16,435 nucleotides of DNA from an uncultured Eubacteriales bacterium (lineage in GTDB: Bacteria > Bacillota > Clostridia > Oscillospirales > UBA644). Each line of letters begins with the position of its first letter. Positions within the stretch are counted from its first letter, which is position 1. Both the position numbers and the translations under genes were made by a program. Below, one piece after another: positions 6,973 through 14,913 of the stretch. The notes under the pieces were generated by a model. That model was not told where the DNA came from, did not search any database, and worked only from the letters and a program-made list of their open reading frames with translations. The DNA lies in assembly GCA_900547165.1 (NCBI GenBank), contig URFZ01000027.1, forward strand, positions 1 through 16,435, read 5' to 3'.

Positions 6973-8346
6973 ATGAAAAGAATCATTTCGGTCATTATCG
7001 CACTTTGCCTGACGGCGTCCCTTGTCGCGGGCTTTGCGATGGGAACAAATGCGGAAGTAGCAGATAAACGCGTTCTTCCGAGAGCGGAAAAGGCTCCGAC
7101 TCTTGACGGAAAGCGTGACGACATTTACGACAAAGGATTCCGCGAAACGCTCAACATCGACACTGCGGGTATGGTCGTATCCGAGGAAGAAGATTTCGAC
7201 ACGGGAAAGCCCACGCCGAAATTCACGCCCGCAAGCGCTGATATTTCCGCTGTATGGTACTCAAATGTTCCTGACGGAACAGACATCACACGTTTGAGTC
7301 AGGTTATTTCGGACACGGCAGGCGGAATTTACATTTTCGCGGACGTAACGGACTGTTCCAGAGCATGGGGCGTAAACAACCAAACCATTATTCAAAGCGA
7401 ATGGCTTGAAAATCCGAACGCTTACGAATATGCAAAGGCTACCCCAGAGTTTGAACTTTCGGACAGTTTTTGGGTATTTCTTGATCCCCTTAACTACAAA
7501 TCTTCAAGAATGCTTGGGCTTTCCGAATTTGCGTTCACCGCATATGCAGGATTTGCCTCGGGCAACGGCGAAATAGGCGTTCCCGTTCCGTCTTGGAGAG
7601 AATACTACTACTGGGGTCTTGACGGCGGAACCGTAAACGGTGAATCCGGTGCCGGCGGAACGATTGCAAACGCGATAGGCACACAGGTAAAATCCACAGT
7701 CAACTACAAGTTCGATCCGAACTTTCCGCTCCCCGAACCTCTGACGGATTCTTCATCAATAGTTGAAAAGTATCAATATAAGAGCAAACTCCTTAACGCA
7801 TACATGCGCGCAAACATAAACGGTTACACGCTTGAAATATTCCTCCCGTGGAAAGCAACTCAGATGGAGATTAAGGGAGAAAGCAATCTGCCGCCGTTCC
7901 TCATTCCGAAAGTCGGAACCGAATTCGGAATGGGCATGCTCCTGATGGATAACTGGTTCTCTTATTGGGAAGACAATAGCTACGGAACAAAACCGAAATA
8001 CGAAGAAGTTCAGTATTACATTTACCACAACTGCCACATGACGGATTACGGCAAAGACGTTATAGAAGATTGGGCGGATATTGCGTATCCCGAATATTTC
8101 CCGACATACGTTCTCGGAGACTACGCAAAAGATACCCCCGACATCGTTTACGGTGATGCCGACGGAAACGGGGAAGTAGACATCGCGGACGCAATGCTGA
8201 TATTCTATCACGTTGCGAAAAAAGAACTTTTGACGGACGAACAACTTTTGCGTTGTGACACAAACGATGATAACGAGGTCGATATCGTCGATGCAATGAG
8301 AGTTTTCTACTTCGTTGCGAAAAAGATCGATTCCGTTAAAGAATAA
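6973..8346 (+). CDS. Secreted dockerin protein with a carbohydrate-binding-like domain
   Basis: A 457-residue exported protein. Residues 1-27 are a signal peptide (MKRIIS, a hydrophobic core and small residues before the cleavage site). Residues ~37-360 resemble the sugar-binding beta-sandwich of CBM9/DOMON type: it opens with APTLDGKRDDIYDK, has SDSFWVFLDPLN at 163-174, and contains a GYTLEIFLPWK strand at 284-294. No hydrolase motif is seen. Residues 393-452 are a type I-like dockerin with two calcium loops, DADGNGEVDIAD (395-406) and DTNDDNEVDIVD (429-440). Ligand positions 1, 3, 5, 9 and 12 are kept in both; the usual Gly at position 6 is Asn in the second. Such proteins dock onto cohesin scaffolds, but no cohesin is in the window. 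The start follows AGGTGA (6961-6966). It is a single-gene transcript. Confidence 0.8.
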   Translation: MKRIISVIIALCLTASLVAGFAMGTNAEVADKRVLPRAEKAPTLDGKRDDIYDKGFRETLNIDTAGMVVSEEEDFDTGKPTPKFTPASADISAVWYSNVPDGTDITRLSQVISDTAGGIYIFADVTDCSRAWGVNNQTIIQSEWLENPNAYEYAKATPEFELSDSFWVFLDPLNYKSSRMLGLSEFAFTAYAGFASGNGEIGVPVPSWREYYYWGLDGGTVNGESGAGGTIANAIGTQVKSTVNYKFDPNFPLPEPLTDSSSIVEKYQYKSKLLNAYMRANINGYTLEIFLPWKATQMEIKGESNLPPFLIPKVGTEFGMGMLLMDNWFSYWEDNSYGTKPKYEEVQYYIYHNCHMTDYGKDVIEDWADIAYPEYFPTYVLGDYAKDTPDIVYGDADGNGEVDIADAMLIFYHVAKKELLTDEQLLRCDTNDDNEVDIVDAMRVFYFVAKKIDSVKE

Positions 8347-8359
8347 AAACAGAATATAA

Positions 8360-8399
8360 AACAAAGTGGCAGGCTTCAAAAGCCTGCCACTTTGTTTTT
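8360..8399. terminator. Bidirectional terminator between convergent genes
   Basis: A perfect 16-17 bp stem (8360-8376 against 8380-8396) with a CAA loop is followed by a T run on the plus strand and by TTTTAT on the minus strand. It lies between the dockerin stop (8346) and the FGGY stop (8409), so it can serve both transcripts. Confidence 0.92.
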
Positions 8400-8408
8400 C
8401 AAGTTTAT

Positions 8409-9605
8409 TCAAATTCCTCCGACGGCTTCCGCGGCAAACCTTGCCGCGCCTACCGCGGCGGCGAAAGTCATGTCGGAGGAACTGATATCAACGCCGAAAA
8501 CATGAGAAAGAGAACGTCTGAACGCTTCACAGTCAATTCGGCTTTTGCCGGAAAGAATCAACTTTGTCGGAGTTTTAAAAACAAAGCACAGACGACGCGC
8601 CGTTTCCTTTACAAACGCGGCGCAAAGTCGGTCGGGAGTAAATCCGTCAAAATCGGCGGCAAGTTTCAGTCTGCCCTGCTCGAACCGAATTTTCGGAAGA
8701 GACGTTTCATTCAGAGCCGAAAGAGCAAGGTCCCCTACGGTTCGGGCAACATTTTCGGTACCTCCAACGCTTACCGAAACACGGGCGACAAAACTGAGAA
8801 GAGCGTCATACGCTTTCACCGCATCCGAATCACGTCTGACAAACAGGTCATATCCGCCAGACAGCGGCAATCGGATAGTGCCGAGAGGCTGTTTTTCCGA
8901 TTTTGAAGCAAAATACGAAACGAACTCGTTCTTGCGGAGTTCGACAAGCACACCTCCCCTGTCGGCAGAACCAAAAAACCGAGCCTGATTTCTGCCGAGA
9001 GCGACCGATACGGGAATGTTGCCGAAATATCCGACAACGGACGGAGAACCGGTCACTTCCGGATAGCGAAGATCGGCAAGGCTGCATTTAACAACGGCTC
9101 GACTGTCAAAATCTTTCAACTCATCAGAATAAAATCCGACATCAAACGCTTCCGACGTATGGAACACGGGTCGTTTGTTGTCACAGAGGGCGGCTGACAG
9201 ATATGAAGCAACAGTAGAAAAAGTATATGCGTCGGCGGGCACAAGTGCCTTATCGACATTTGCAAAATGCGCAAGCAGTCCGTTTTCTTTGCGAAGCGTT
9301 AAACCGCATAGCTGTTCGACACGGCGAATATATTCCGTTTTTTCGGAAACGGAAAGAAAATCCGAAACGCAGCGTCCGTCAGCAGCCAGATAAACTATCT
9401 TTCCCGGAATACCGGTCAGACATATCGCTTTCGGTTCGTATTCCTGCGCAAGATCGGCAATAATACCTATCGCCGTATCGCAGAAGCGCTCAAACGATGT
9501 TTCGGACAGCGGTTCCGTCAGAGTTGCGACAGGCTCGGAATTTTCCGTCAAAGCGACCGTCAGAAAATCTTCTCCGACATCTACGCCGAGATACATTTCG
9601 CTCAC
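8409..9605 (-). CDS. Degenerate FGGY-family carbohydrate kinase-like protein
   Basis: A 398-residue protein with the FGGY kinase layout. An N-terminal YLGVDVGEDF (5-14) replaces the usual xGIDIGTTS phosphate loop. IPVSVALGRNQARFFGS (197-213) matches the sedoheptulokinase-like form of the motif that holds the catalytic base, and LILSGKSRID (349-358) stands where GGGAxS is expected. In active FGGY kinases the residue after ALG is Asp; here it is R205, so phosphotransfer is doubtful. It is also shorter than typical members (about 450-500). The GTG at 9605 is chosen because GGGAG lies about eight bases upstream. ATG at 9620 or 9596 are alternatives. A frame opening at 9653 lies inside the promoter and is rejected. 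No neighbour suggests a substrate. Confidence 0.7.
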   Translation of the reverse strand: MSEMYLGVDVGEDFLTVALTENSEPVATLTEPLSETSFERFCDTAIGIIADLAQEYEPKAICLTGIPGKIVYLAADGRCVSDFLSVSEKTEYIRRVEQLCGLTLRKENGLLAHFANVDKALVPADAYTFSTVASYLSAALCDNKRPVFHTSEAFDVGFYSDELKDFDSRAVVKCSLADLRYPEVTGSPSVVGYFGNIPVSVALGRNQARFFGSADRGGVLVELRKNEFVSYFASKSEKQPLGTIRLPLSGGYDLFVRRDSDAVKAYDALLSFVARVSVSVGGTENVARTVGDLALSALNETSLPKIRFEQGRLKLAADFDGFTPDRLCAAFVKETARRLCFVFKTPTKLILSGKSRIDCEAFRRSLSHVFGVDISSSDMTFAAAVGAARFAAEAVGGI

Positions 9606-9643
9606 ATCAAAATCTCCCATACAATTTTTTCTTTTATTATATA

Positions 9644-9672
9644 AGTATATCACACGAAAAATGAAAAGTCAA
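9644..9672 (-). promoter_or_regulatory. Promoter of the FGGY-like gene
   Basis: TTGACT (9672-9667), a 17-base spacer and TATACT (9649-9644). Transcription would begin near 9637, giving a short leader of roughly 15-30 bases depending on which start is used. Confidence 0.8.
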
Positions 9673-9686
9673 CGAAAAACATGAAT

Positions 9687-9707
9687 AATGCCTCATATAA
9701 AGGCATT
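9687..9707. other. Hairpin between divergent promoters
   Basis: AATGCCT (9687-9693) pairs with AGGCATT (9701-9707) over a seven-base AT loop. It lies between the two divergent promoters at 9644-9672 and 9739-9767. It could be an operator or simply a spacer palindrome; the stem is too short to call a terminator. Confidence 0.35.
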
Positions 9708-9738
9708 TTCTGAGAAAAATAAGATTAAGCCGAACCTA

Positions 9739-9767
9739 TTGCATTTTTTGTTTTTTTATGATACAAT
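9739..9767 (+). promoter_or_regulatory. Promoter of the CmpB-plsY-glycosyltransferase-hydrolase operon
   Basis: TTGCAT (9739-9744), a 17-base spacer and TACAAT (9762-9767). The start is expected near 9774, about 64 bases before the first gene. It rules out the longer open frame that begins at 9688. Confidence 0.8.
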
Positions 9768-9837
9768 GTTCTCGAATAAAGAAGATGGTTTTTCTTTGTT
9801 CGAAAGAGAAAGAAAGATAAAAACAGGGGAGAAAAAA

Positions 9838-10602
9838 ATGGGGGCTATTGAAAAGGCTGAGACGCTGTTTCTTTGGTTTATGATATACAGCGTTGTAGGC
9901 TGGATTTATGAAAGCATACTCTGCTCCGTTGCGCAGAAAAAATTTATAAACAGAGGATTTTTGAACGGGCCTTACTGCCCGATATACGGCAGCGGGGCCG
10001 TGCTTGTTATTCTTGTTCTCGGCAAATTGACAAACCCGTTTTTGCTGTTTTTTGCGGGTGCTCTTTTGACGTGCAGTCTTGAATACCTGACTTCGTTTGT
10101 AATGGAAAAACTCTTTCATGCGCGCTGGTGGGATTATTCAAAGCGCAAATTCAACATTAACGGTCGTGTTTGCCTGATAGGAGCTGTGGTTTTCGGCGCG
10201 TTTTCAACGGTTCTTGTTTTGTGGATACACCCGCTTGTAACAAAACTCACTGATATGCTTTCACCTCTTGCAAGACATATCGTTTCCGCTGTTCTTTTCT
10301 GCGGAATAGTTACGGACTTAGTGTTCACGGTCAAGGGCATGGCGGGATTCCGCGAGAAGATAGAGGAAGTTTCCGAGCTTGTGGAACAGCAGAAAAAGGC
10401 GCTGGAAGAAAAGATACACGATTCGGAAGCGGCCGCAAAACTTCGCGGTCGCAGAACGGAGATAAAAAAGAAATTTACCCTGCAACAACGCAGACTTATT
10501 TCCGCGTTCCCTTCGCTGAAATTCAAGAAGCCGCAAAGCAACGAAACATTGCGGTCTCTTCGTGACGTTATGAAAAAGATAAAGGAAAAGAAGGAGCGCT
10601 GA
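9838..10602 (+). CDS. CmpB-family membrane protein (putative ABC transporter permease)
   Basis: A 254-residue integral membrane protein. Hydrophobic segments lie near 8-28, 51-66, 68-88, 111-130 and 146-166. Signature stretches of this family are MIYSVVGWIYES (15-26), KFINRGFLNGPYCPIYG (35-51), SLEYLTSFVMEKLFHARWWDY (80-100, quoted in parts) and NINGRVCL (106-113). The C-terminal ~85 residues are charged and probably coiled coil. The family is annotated as ABC-type transporter permease, but no ATPase lies nearby and its function is poorly known. The start follows GGGGAG and lies downstream of a clear promoter. It is the first gene of a four-gene operon leading into plsY with a two-base gap. 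Confidence 0.8.
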   Translation: MGAIEKAETLFLWFMIYSVVGWIYESILCSVAQKKFINRGFLNGPYCPIYGSGAVLVILVLGKLTNPFLLFFAGALLTCSLEYLTSFVMEKLFHARWWDYSKRKFNINGRVCLIGAVVFGAFSTVLVLWIHPLVTKLTDMLSPLARHIVSAVLFCGIVTDLVFTVKGMAGFREKIEEVSELVEQQKKALEEKIHDSEAAAKLRGRRTEIKKKFTLQQRRLISAFPSLKFKKPQSNETLRSLRDVMKKIKEKKER

Positions 10603-10604
10603 AT

Positions 10605-11207
10605 ATGATAAGGGACATTTCGTATATCCTGCTTGGTTACGGTCTCGGAAGCGTTTTGTTTGCAAAAGTATTCTGCTCATGGTTGAAAAAGACCGATGTG
10701 ACCCAAAACACTGCGGACGGCAATCCGGGAACGACAAACGCGTTCAAGAACGGCGGTTTCCTTTGCGGAACATTAACTCTCATCTGCGATATACTGAAAG
10801 GATTTCTGCCTGTTTTCTTTTATACAAGGGGCAACATGACGGCGCTTTTGGCACTCGTTATCGCGGCTCCCGTCATCGGGCATATCTTCCCTGTTTTCAA
10901 CAAATTCAAAGGCGGGAAAGGTATTGCGACCACATTCGGATGCCTTTTCGGGATATTGCCGAAATTTGTTCCTCTCATCGCGTTTGCGACGATATTCGTT
11001 TTCTTTTCGGTCATAATCTGCATAAAATCGCATTTTCACAGAACGCTTGTGACATATATCTGCACGGAACTTGCAATCATTTTTCTTGACGGAAACATCA
11101 TCGTTTGCGCGGGCTTCTCGATAATTCTTGCTGCGGTCGTTATCCGACTTCTGACAAGCAAGGAAAAGAAACCGCCGTTAGAGGTAAAGCCGATATGGAT
11201 GCGCTGA
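10605..11207 (+). CDS. plsY: Glycerol-3-phosphate acyltransferase PlsY
   Basis: A 200-residue membrane enzyme that transfers the acyl group from acyl-phosphate to glycerol-3-phosphate, the first committed step of phospholipid synthesis. The three PlsY motifs are visible: GS at 15-16 in YGLGSVLFA, GNPGTTN (39-45, a variant of the more usual GNxGATN) and GHIFPVFNKFKGGKG (92-106). Several membrane helices fill the rest. The start follows AAGGAG two bases after the CmpB gene, and the end overlaps the glycosyltransferase start by 13 bases, so all three are co-translated. A second PlsY elsewhere in the genome is possible and cannot be seen here. Confidence 0.9.
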   Translation: MIRDISYILLGYGLGSVLFAKVFCSWLKKTDVTQNTADGNPGTTNAFKNGGFLCGTLTLICDILKGFLPVFFYTRGNMTALLALVIAAPVIGHIFPVFNKFKGGKGIATTFGCLFGILPKFVPLIAFATIFVFFSVIICIKSHFHRTLVTYICTELAIIFLDGNIIVCAGFSIILAAVVIRLLTSKEKKPPLEVKPIWMR

Positions 11208-12319
11208 TACTGTCTTGCAGCACGGGCGGCGGACACAATGCCGCGGCTCGCGCAATAAAAGAAGAAATGACAAGGCGCGGGCATAATGCCGTTATGCTCG
11301 ACCCTTACCGCCTTGCGGGCAACGACCTTGACAAAAAAGTGGCGAACGGCTATATAAAAATTGCACAGAAAACGCCTCGTCTCTTCGGTGCGATATACGG
11401 CATAGGCAACGGCTATCGGAGACTTCCGATAAAATCCCCCGTTTATGCCGTAAACAAACTGATGTTCGACAAAATGAAAGAATTTTTGGAGAACAATCAT
11501 TTTGACGTTATACTGATGACGCACCTCTACCCCGGGGAAATACTGACAAATATGAAGAAAAAGGGATTCCCCGTTCCCCCGACGGTATTTGTTGCAACGG
11601 ATTATGTTTGTATTCCGTTCACGGAAGAACTTTCCTGCGATTGGTTCGTAACACCATCCGAGGAGTTGAACGGAGATTTTGTCAGACGCGGAATAGACGA
11701 AAAGAAACTGTTTGCGGCGGGGATTCCCGTCAGCGCCGTTTTCAACGAGGATATATCAAAACCTGATGCGGCAAAAGCGATAGGGCTTGACCCTACGAAA
11801 AAACACCTGTTGCTTTCGGGAGGAAGTATCGGCGGCGGAATGCTCGAAAAATCACTTGCTGTTCTCGACAGGTATCTCAAAGAAAATCCCGAATACGATC
11901 TAACGGTTATCTGCGGCAACAACGAAAGTCTCAAAAAAAGGCTTTCCGAAAGATACGGAAACGATAAAAGAATTTTCATTATCGCAAGCACAAACAAGAT
12001 TTCTCTTTACATGAAAGCAAGCGAAGCGTATCTTTCAAAACCGGGCGGGTTATCCTCAACCGAAGCGGCGGTATCGCAAACCCCGCTTATTCATATTTCC
12101 CCCATTCCGGGTTGCGAAAACAAAAATATGAAATTCTTTGAAGAGCATGGAATGAGCATTGCGGTCGGCGGAGACGAAGAAAAACTGCAAAAGGCGCTTG
12201 AAGCCCTGAAAGATGCGGATTTCATTCGCAAGATGAAGGAAAATCAGAAAAAATATATAAACGGCGAGGCAGCGTCAGACATCTGCGACCTTGCGGAAGA
12301 ACAGGAAAGGAAGGGCTGA
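11195..12319 (+). CDS. MGDG-synthase/UgtP-like glycosyltransferase
   Basis: A 374-residue GT-B enzyme of glycosyltransferase family 28. The N-terminal MGDG-synthase domain shows TGGGHNAAARA (10-20) and TDYVCIPF (135-142). The C-terminal nucleotide-sugar domain shows LSGGSIGGG (207-215) and KPGGLSSTEA (282-291), the donor-binding loop. The family moves glucose or galactose from a UDP sugar to diacylglycerol, giving membrane glycolipids; MurG-like activity is less likely given the N-terminal domain. The ATG at 11195 is chosen because the protein begins at the first strand (MDALILSCS) and GAGGT lies upstream. An upstream ATG in frame (11105) lies deep in plsY and has no support. Its overlap with plsY ties it to membrane lipid synthesis. 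Confidence 0.85.
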   Translation: MDALILSCSTGGGHNAAARAIKEEMTRRGHNAVMLDPYRLAGNDLDKKVANGYIKIAQKTPRLFGAIYGIGNGYRRLPIKSPVYAVNKLMFDKMKEFLENNHFDVILMTHLYPGEILTNMKKKGFPVPPTVFVATDYVCIPFTEELSCDWFVTPSEELNGDFVRRGIDEKKLFAAGIPVSAVFNEDISKPDAAKAIGLDPTKKHLLLSGGSIGGGMLEKSLAVLDRYLKENPEYDLTVICGNNESLKKRLSERYGNDKRIFIIASTNKISLYMKASEAYLSKPGGLSSTEAAVSQTPLIHISPIPGCENKNMKFFEEHGMSIAVGGDEEKLQKALEALKDADFIRKMKENQKKYINGEAASDICDLAEEQERKG

Positions 12320-12323
12320 ACAC

Positions 12324-13331
12324 ATGAAAAAGAGCGTTAAAAATGCGCTTCTGACAACGGGCGCGTTCCTTGCGGCAGGCGCTGCGACCGTGGCGGGAAC
12401 ATATTTTACGACAAAAGTTCTCGTAAAAATAGCGTTGGACAGAAAAGAACCCGATATAGTGAAAAAAGCGGGCGACGCGATAGCGGGAAAAGCGGCTGAC
12501 GCGGCATTTATGGAAGAAATCGAAACGGCGGCGGAAAAACTTGAAAAAGAACCGCACGAACTCGAACAAATAATCTCGTTTGACGGCACGGAACTCGTCG
12601 GACATTGGTTTCCCGCAAGAAATGCAAAGCGTACTGTTATTGCCATGCACGGATGGCGTTCGACATGGGCAAGAGATTTCGGAACGGTTGCAGACTTTTG
12701 GGCAAAGAATAACTGCAACGTACTTTATGCGGAACAGCGCGCGCAAAACAACAGCGGCGGCGAATATATGGGCTTCGGGCTTATCGAGCGTTTTGATTGT
12801 CTTGAATGGGTCAAATGGGCGACCGCAAAATGCGGCAGCGAACTTCCTATATACCTCTGCGGCGTTTCGATGGGCGCAACGACAGTGCTTATGGCGGCGG
12901 GATTGGAACTGCCCGAAAACGTACACGGCATAATGGCTGACTGCGGTTTTACATCTCCCCACGCGATATGGAAACACGTCGCAAACAACAACTTACATCT
13001 TCCCTACTGGCTTCGCGGATTTTTCGCGGACGAAATGTTCAGACAAAAACTGAATATGGGAACAAAAGATTATTCAACGGTTGAGGCACTGAAAAACAAT
13101 TACATTCCCGTTATGCTGATACATGGCGCTAACGACCATTTCGTTCCCGTGCACATGACATACGAAAACTATCTTGCCTGCGCGGGCGAAAAACGGCTGT
13201 TGATAGTTCCCGGAGCGGATCACGGCATGAGCCACTACCTCGAACCCGAAAAATACGAAGCGGAAGCCAAAAAGTTCTGGAAAGACTTCGACGGCAAGAC
13301 CCCGCCGAAAAGAACAACCGAAACAGAGTAA
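12324..13331 (+). CDS. Membrane-anchored alpha/beta hydrolase
   Basis: A 335-residue serine hydrolase. A hydrophobic N-terminal segment (8-35) is a membrane anchor or uncleaved signal. The fold is shown by the oxyanion strand VIAMHGWRST (105-114), nucleophile elbow GVSMG with S182, the acid D271 in HGANDHFVP and the base H300 in GADHGMSH, so the full triad is present. Similar proteins in Firmicutes are lipases or esterases of unknown substrate. It starts four bases after the glycosyltransferase with GGAAGGG upstream and ends the operon at a strong terminator. The context suggests an envelope lipid or glycolipid as substrate, which is inference. Confidence 0.8.
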   Translation: MKKSVKNALLTTGAFLAAGAATVAGTYFTTKVLVKIALDRKEPDIVKKAGDAIAGKAADAAFMEEIETAAEKLEKEPHELEQIISFDGTELVGHWFPARNAKRTVIAMHGWRSTWARDFGTVADFWAKNNCNVLYAEQRAQNNSGGEYMGFGLIERFDCLEWVKWATAKCGSELPIYLCGVSMGATTVLMAAGLELPENVHGIMADCGFTSPHAIWKHVANNNLHLPYWLRGFFADEMFRQKLNMGTKDYSTVEALKNNYIPVMLIHGANDHFVPVHMTYENYLACAGEKRLLIVPGADHGMSHYLEPEKYEAEAKKFWKDFDGKTPPKRTTETE

Positions 13332-13332
13332 T

Positions 13333-13359
13333 AAAAAGCGCCCCGAGGGGCGCTTTTTT
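13333..13359. terminator. Bidirectional terminator
   Basis: A 12-bp stem of AAAAAGCGCCCC against GGGGCGCTTTTT with a GA loop, followed by T on the plus strand and by TTTTTAT on the minus strand. It separates the hydrolase stop (13331) from the convergent HicB-DinB fusion gene (stop at 13367). Confidence 0.95.
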
Positions 13360-13366
13360 GTAATCA

Positions 13367-14086
13367 TCATATCAAATTGAACTCTTCAAACAGAAACGGG
13401 TCGGCAATATCCGCATTCGGAAAAGTCTTTTTGGCGGCACGGAGCATCGCTTTTGCGTGGATTCTGTCATGCCATATAAATCGGCGCAAAACTTTGCGCA
13501 AAGACCACTCTTCGCCGTAACTGCCGACAATAACCGTATTCTCGGGAAAGGACGGAAGACCTTCGACAAGCGCAAATCCGCGTTCTCTGCATTCGGCGAT
13601 TAAACCCGCATTGTCGGTTTCAATACCTATCTCTCCGAAATAATAATTGTTCACGTTTTTCGTGTGTTCATACATTTCACGCGCGGTTCGCGGGATTTCT
13701 CCGTAAAAAGTTTTTCGCGGCGGCAAAACGCTTTTATCTTTATCGGGAATGCTGTCGTAAAGCGTCTGAAAATCGCGTGCGGATTTCATTGCAAGTGCTT
13801 TCAGACAAAAGTATTCGTCTTTTGTCAACGGCGCTTTCTCCGACTCAAAAATAACATCGGAATCGGCATCTGAAATTTGTAAATCGGAAACCTTTTCTTC
13901 GCAAACAAGCGCTTCGATGTCTCCGCAAATCGGTTCTCCCATCCATGCGCAATATGCCGATATTTCTTTCTGTGCTTTTGTTTTTGCATCATCAAGGGTC
14001 TTTCCCCTCGTGCAGACGCCGATATGAACAGCAGACCAAAGAAGAGTGTCGTTTCCGTTATGCTCCCAAACGCATTTTTCGGTCAT
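13367..14086 (-). CDS. HicB-like/DinB-like fusion protein
   Basis: A 239-residue soluble protein with two parts. Residues 1-58 resemble the HicB fold (a beta strand, then RGKTLDDAKTKAQKEISAY, a helix with the usual 'G-T-x-D-E-A' pattern). Residues ~88-235 resemble the four-helix DinB/YfiT fold, with three histidines in the expected metal positions: H141 in MYEHTKN, and H206 and H210 in WHDRIH. DinB-like proteins often are metal-dependent thiol transferases, but the substrate here is unknown. No HicA toxin is adjacent, so it is not called an antitoxin. The ATG at 14086 follows AGGAG, which overlaps the VanW stop; a TTG two codons earlier is less likely. Last gene of the operon. Confidence 0.6.
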   Translation of the reverse strand: MTEKCVWEHNGNDTLLWSAVHIGVCTRGKTLDDAKTKAQKEISAYCAWMGEPICGDIEALVCEEKVSDLQISDADSDVIFESEKAPLTKDEYFCLKALAMKSARDFQTLYDSIPDKDKSVLPPRKTFYGEIPRTAREMYEHTKNVNNYYFGEIGIETDNAGLIAECRERGFALVEGLPSFPENTVIVGSYGEEWSLRKVLRRFIWHDRIHAKAMLRAAKKTFPNADIADPFLFEEFNLI

Positions 14087-14088
14087 GA

Positions 14089-14913
14089 TCAACTCCTGAT
14101 GAGCTCTTTCGGAATAAGTTCGGGGTCGTACATAACTTTTGAATGGTTATCAAGGATAAGTTCCTTTTTCAGAATATTTCCCGTTGCCTTTTCGATCGTA
14201 TTTCTGTAAATCTTGGAAATACGGTAGTATTTTTCGCCCTCTTTTTGGAAATGGTGGTCTTCTTCAACAATTTCGTAACGCCACGGATATTCGCGCTCGC
14301 TTCTGACTTCTCCGCAGAGGTCGTCCCCGTCGCACCAAAGCAGAATTTGTATTGTTTGGTCGGTATCGTTGCGGAAACGGTAATCCATATAATTATAACA
14401 AACGGAAGTACCCGCGCTGAACGGCACACGCTTGCCCTCGTCGGGCGCAAGCGCGTCGGAATGGCTGTGAAACTCCGTAACCGTCATCGGGGTATGCAAT
14501 ATCAGCAGGTGCAAAGTATTGGCAAGGTTGCAAAGACCGCCGCCGAGACCCGCCACAACTTTGCGGGAGCGCAACACTCTGCCTGCCTTATATCCTTTGC
14601 GTTTCGTTATTTTTCCGACCGTGCCCCAAAACGAAAAACTTTCGCCCGGGCGAACGATTATACCGTTTATTTTTCCGCCTGCTATGGCTATATTTTCCGC
14701 TTTGTTATACTGCAAAACGGGGTCTATTCCGGGACCGTGTTTTATCATGTGCGAGCGGTGAGCAGTCACGATATTCGGCAGTTTTTCAGAGGAAAAGGTC
14801 TTTGAAAAACATTCTTTTGAACGAAGATTTTTTATATGACGGCGAAGAACTTCTTTCTTTGAAGATATTTCAAAAAACAAGGGGTTCATATCGCAAAAAA
14901 GTTTTCTGCTCAT
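14089..14913 (-). CDS. VanW-family protein
   Basis: A 274-residue protein of the VanW family, named after an accessory gene of vanB clusters; its biochemical function is unknown. The VanW core runs from about 68 to 185 with PGESFSFW (89-96), GGGLCNLANTL (124-134), H149 and H151 in FHSHS, and NYMDYRFRN (174-182). No signal peptide or membrane helix is seen. The start is an ATGA overlap with the YqeG-like gene, with AAAGGAG upstream; longer frames run into that gene and are rejected. None of the vanR, vanS, vanH, vanA or vanX genes is present, so a vancomycin-resistance role is not supported. Confidence 0.85.
   Translation of the reverse strand: MSRKLFCDMNPLFFEISSKKEVLRRHIKNLRSKECFSKTFSSEKLPNIVTAHRSHMIKHGPGIDPVLQYNKAENIAIAGGKINGIIVRPGESFSFWGTVGKITKRKGYKAGRVLRSRKVVAGLGGGLCNLANTLHLLILHTPMTVTEFHSHSDALAPDEGKRVPFSAGTSVCYNYMDYRFRNDTDQTIQILLWCDGDDLCGEVRSEREYPWRYEIVEEDHHFQKEGEKYYRISKIYRNTIEKATGNILKKELILDNHSKVMYDPELIPKELIRS

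Noticed and set aside
9606..9653. Longer N-terminus for the FGGY-like gene starting from GTG at 9653
   Set aside because: That codon lies upstream of the predicted transcript start and overlaps the -10 region of a good promoter.
9688..9837. Fifty-residue N-terminal extension of the CmpB-like protein
   Set aside because: The promoter (9739-9767) lies inside it, and a good ribosome site precedes the ATG at 9838; the extension has no family match.
13367..14086. HicAB toxin-antitoxin pair
   Set aside because: No HicA-like small toxin frame is adjacent, and the HicB-like part is fused to a larger DinB-like domain.
14089..14913. Vancomycin resistance locus
   Set aside because: Only a VanW-family gene is present; no ligase, lactate dehydrogenase, dipeptidase or two-component genes lie nearby.
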